The position numbers were made by a program, and so were the translations under genes. The notes below the pieces were generated by a model that did no database searches, was not told where the DNA came from, and saw nothing but the letters and a program-made list of their open reading frames with translations. Source: SZAS-103 sp038316385 (GTDB lineage: Bacteria > Pseudomonadota > Gammaproteobacteria > Xanthomonadales > Xanthomonadaceae). From it: a stretch of DNA of 64,000 nt. Location: contig JBBQAN010000006.1 in NCBI GenBank assembly GCA_038316385.1, positions 62,001-126,000 of the forward strand. The letters are read 5' to 3'. Positions within the stretch are counted from its first letter, which is position 1, and every line of letters starts with the position of its first letter. Below are positions 61,822-64,000 of this stretch, piece by piece.

Positions 61822-62596
61822 GGCTTGTGCAATGACTACGGCGCTTGCGCTGTTCGCACTCACGGGATGCGGAATGATCCGTGGTCATGGCTCCACCTAC
61901 CTCATCGCCGAGAAGCCCGAGACGCATTTCAAGAGCGACGCCAATACCCCGCATGCGGCTGCGCAAAACGACATCGCGCTGGCGGAGGAATACATCAAGC
62001 TCGGAAAGTACGACGTCGCCCTCGATCGCCTTCAGCACGCGGTCAAAACCGAGCCATCTTCGCCGGATGGCTACACGATGCTCGGGTTGTTGTACGAAAA
62101 GATCAATCGTCTGGATCAGGCAGAAGCCAATTACGCGCGTTCGGTCAAACTCGCGCCGAACAAGGGCGATATCCTCAACAATTACGGCGCTTGGTTGTGC
62201 CGCTCCGGGCATCCGGCCGATGCGGATCCCTGGTTCCGAAAGGCGATAGTCGATCCGTTCTACAAAACGCCGATGGCCGCGCTCGGTAATGCCTCGACTT
62301 GTGCGCTCAGGGCCGGCAATCCCGCGCTTGCGGAGAGTTACGACAGGCAAATTCTTGCTCTGGATGCGGGCAATGTCGAAGCCTTGCAGACGATGGCCAA
62401 GGTTCAATATCAGCACGGCGACTATATGCGCGCGCGTGGCTTCGTCGAGCGTCTGTTTGCGACCGGGAACACGTCCGCCGAAATGCTCGATCTCGCTGCG
62501 CAGATCGAGGACAAACTTGGCGATCACGACAGCGCGCGCGATTACCGCAATCGGCTGACCACCGAATATCCCCAATACACTCCGAGCCAACTTTGA
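61808..62596 (+). CDS. pilF: Type IV pilus biogenesis lipoprotein PilF/PilW
   Basis: A 263-residue lipoprotein. The signal ends ALFALTGC, so the mature N-terminus is a lipidated cysteine. Six tetratricopeptide repeats follow from about residue 40 (EYIKLGKYDVALDRLQHAV to the end). PilF/PilW helps assemble the PilQ secretin in the outer membrane. The start is ATG at 61808, where GAGGGAG lies 7 bases upstream, rather than 61793. Confidence 0.93.
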   Translation: MRLREACAMTTALALFALTGCGMIRGHGSTYLIAEKPETHFKSDANTPHAAAQNDIALAEEYIKLGKYDVALDRLQHAVKTEPSSPDGYTMLGLLYEKINRLDQAEANYARSVKLAPNKGDILNNYGAWLCRSGHPADADPWFRKAIVDPFYKTPMAALGNASTCALRAGNPALAESYDRQILALDAGNVEALQTMAKVQYQHGDYMRARGFVERLFATGNTSAEMLDLAAQIEDKLGDHDSARDYRNRLTTEYPQYTPSQL

Positions 62597-62601
62597 CATC
62601 C

Positions 62602-63459
62602 ATGCAGACGGAATCTTTCTCCGCTTCCGCCCCATCCAGCATCGGCCAGCGACTGCGCATACAGCGGATCGCAATGAAACTGAGCGTCGATGATGTCGCC
62701 ACGCAACTCAAATTGCCGACGGCAGTCATCGAGGCGATGGAACGCGACGACCACGGCATGCTCGGCGCTGCGGTATTCGCGCGCGGCAGATTGGGCAGCT
62801 ATGCGCGACTGGTCGGCGTGCCGACGGACGTGCTGGAAGCGCAATTCGCGCATGCGGCGGTCGCGCCACCTGCGCTGGTCAGCAATGCGCGCAGTTCGCG
62901 GGTGGAACACACCCTGCGGCGGTTTGCCCGACAGGGCATCTACGTGGTGCTCACTGCGACCATCGTGCTGCCGGTCATCTGGCTCGCGACCCACGATCAA
63001 TTGCCGCGCTCGCCGGTTGCGCTGACCGCGCTTGATCGCCCTGTTGCCGTCGCGCTTGACCCCGCCGCGAGGCATGCAAGCGACGCAAATGCGGCGGCTG
63101 GCGAGGCGCGCAACGCAGCTCCTGTTGTCGCCTCGATTGCACCTTTTGGCGGCTATCGCTGGGCCAGTGCGCAAACAACGGGAGATGTTGCAACGGCCGG
63201 CCTGCAACTGCGTTTCAGTGGCGACAGCATGGTCGATATCGTCGGTGCCGATGGTCAGGTCATCGAACACGGCGTTGTGGAAGCCGGCAGTGTTCGCAAT
63301 TACCCTGCGGCTGCGGTCGCGCGCGTCACGATCCGCAATGCGCATTCGGTGCTTGTGCTGCGCAACGGCGAGCCATACGACATGCAGGCATTTCAAAAGG
63401 CGAACGTGACGCGGTTTACAGTGTCGTCCGACGGCAGTTTCGCGCCTGTGCGCGACTGA
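62602..63459 (+). CDS. rodZ: RodZ-like cell-shape helix-turn-helix membrane protein
   Basis: A 285-residue protein with an N-terminal HTH (IGQRLRIQRIAMKLSVDDVATQLKLP region, residues about 14-80), one membrane helix at about 115-135 (VVLTATIVLPVIWLATH), and a C-terminal periplasmic DUF4115-type beta domain (LQLRFSGDSMVDIVGADGQV, then VRNYPAAAVARVTIRNAHSV). RodZ links MreB to the membrane in cell elongation; the HTH does not usually bind DNA. Adjacent to pilF as in many gammaproteobacteria. Confidence 0.92.
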   Translation: MQTESFSASAPSSIGQRLRIQRIAMKLSVDDVATQLKLPTAVIEAMERDDHGMLGAAVFARGRLGSYARLVGVPTDVLEAQFAHAAVAPPALVSNARSSRVEHTLRRFARQGIYVVLTATIVLPVIWLATHDQLPRSPVALTALDRPVAVALDPAARHASDANAAAGEARNAAPVVASIAPFGGYRWASAQTTGDVATAGLQLRFSGDSMVDIVGADGQVIEHGVVEAGSVRNYPAAAVARVTIRNAHSVLVLRNGEPYDMQAFQKANVTRFTVSSDGSFAPVRD

Positions 63460-63538
63460 ACTGTTACCGTAGCCGGCATTCCTCGCGGCATCCCATCCCT
63501 TGACGACTGCGCAATCGCGCAGCCCACGACGGCACAGC

Positions 63539-64000
63539 ATGGCAATCGACGATCAGGAAGAATACGAACAGGGCGAACAGGTCCGAAACTGGCTGCGTAG
63601 CAATGGCGGCTCGGTAGTCGGCGGCATCGCAGTTGGTCTGGCATTGATCGCCGGCTGGCAATGGTGGCAGCACAAGCAGGAGATGCGCAGCCAGGACGCG
63701 GCGGCAGCTTACGCTGTGCTCTCCAATGCCGTGCGCGACGATGGCGACGAAAAACGGATCGCCGCAGTGTCCAATGCGCTGCACGCCGATTACCCCAAGA
63801 CGCCGTACGCAACGCTGGCAGCGTTGCGAATTGCGGCCTACAAACTCGATCACAACGATGCCAAGGGCGCGCTGGCGATGCTCGACGGCGTCGGCACTGT
63901 CGCCGATCCGGCCCTGGGCACATTGGTGCACCTGCGCGCGGCGCGACTGTTGCTTATCCTCGGACGTCCGGCCGATGCGCTGGCTCGCGTGCAAGCAATC
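63539..64000 (+). CDS. yfgM: YfgM-like SecYEG ancillary tetratricopeptide protein, 3' end outside window
   Basis: The first 154 residues are visible and the frame is open to the window end. The N-terminus is acidic (AIDDQEEYEQGEQVRNWLRSN), followed by one membrane helix at about 22-40 (VVGGIAVGLALIAGWQWW) and tetratricopeptide-like helices. YfgM is a periplasmic chaperone-like partner of SecYEG. Its place after pilF-rodZ fits the conserved cluster. Confidence 0.9.
   Translation, partial: MAIDDQEEYEQGEQVRNWLRSNGGSVVGGIAVGLALIAGWQWWQHKQEMRSQDAAAAYAVLSNAVRDDGDEKRIAAVSNALHADYPKTPYATLAALRIAAYKLDHNDAKGALAMLDGVGTVADPALGTLVHLRAARLLLILGRPADALARVQAI

Overview
The window is a high-GC (roughly 60-65 percent by eye), densely coding bacterial chromosome segment. 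Gene orders and protein features point to a gammaproteobacterium of the Xanthomonadales/Lysobacterales, perhaps near Rhodanobacteraceae. The clues are ndk-rlmN-pilF-rodZ-yfgM, cmk-rpsA-ihfB-lapA-lapB followed by a WecA/TagO-type glycosyltransferase, a WbpM-type dehydratase and galU, serC overlapping aroA, and an AroA of the GDKSISHR type. The species assignment is inference. No plasmid, phage, CRISPR or complete insertion sequence was seen.

Layout. (1) 1-7.8 kb is a storage-lipid neighbourhood: two phasin-type granule proteins, a TetR regulator, an acyl-CoA-binding protein divergent from a two-domain alcohol-forming fatty acyl-CoA reductase, a patatin-like lipase, a small PHA-system protein and a protein with an FFL..LYG motif. 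(2) 7.8-14.7 kb holds a tandem-FHA membrane protein, serC-aroA, a TonB-type protein, serS, a LysR regulator, and tRNA-Ser(UGA) preceded by the decayed 5' half of a second copy. (3) 14.7-19.0 kb is a tightly packed minus-strand tripartite ABC exporter operon, followed by a glycosyltransferase gene broken by an in-frame amber codon. (4) 19.9-32.5 kb holds a secreted phospholipase C-like phosphoesterase, a GacA/UvrY-like regulator, rne with a long leader divergent from rluC, phhB, nfuA and two small cytochromes c. (5) 32.7-40.5 kb is an RND efflux operon with one adaptor and two different inner-membrane pumps. (6) 40.5-46.8 kb holds a TraB-family protein carrying an in-frame REP-like repeat, the agmatine-to-putrescine pair aguA-aguB, a type B L36 gene, a frameshifted serine hydrolase and a GFA-family protein. 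(7) 47-55.6 kb is cmk-rpsA-ihfB-lapAB plus an envelope-polysaccharide operon ending in galU. (8) 55.6-60 kb holds fadA, fadB and a PsrA-like TetR gene, all on the minus strand. (9) 60-64 kb is ndk-rlmN-pilF-rodZ-yfgM, with yfgM cut by the window end.

The most coherent story is lipid storage and turnover. A perfect CAAAC-N4-GTTTG palindrome lies in front of the phasin gene at 785-798. A close relative of it lies in front of the psrA-like gene at 59917-59930. This suggests one fatty-acid-responsive repressor linking beta-oxidation (fadBA) to storage granules 59 kb away. The reductase, acyl-CoA-binding protein and phasins together suggest that neutral lipids such as wax esters may be made or handled beside or instead of plain PHA; no PHA synthase or wax synthase gene lies in the window.

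Several genes show decay or insertion scars: the amber-interrupted glycosyltransferase, the one-base-frameshifted serine hydrolase, an XRE-regulator C-terminal remnant in front of cmk, a tRNA-Ser remnant and the repeat inside the TraB-family gene.
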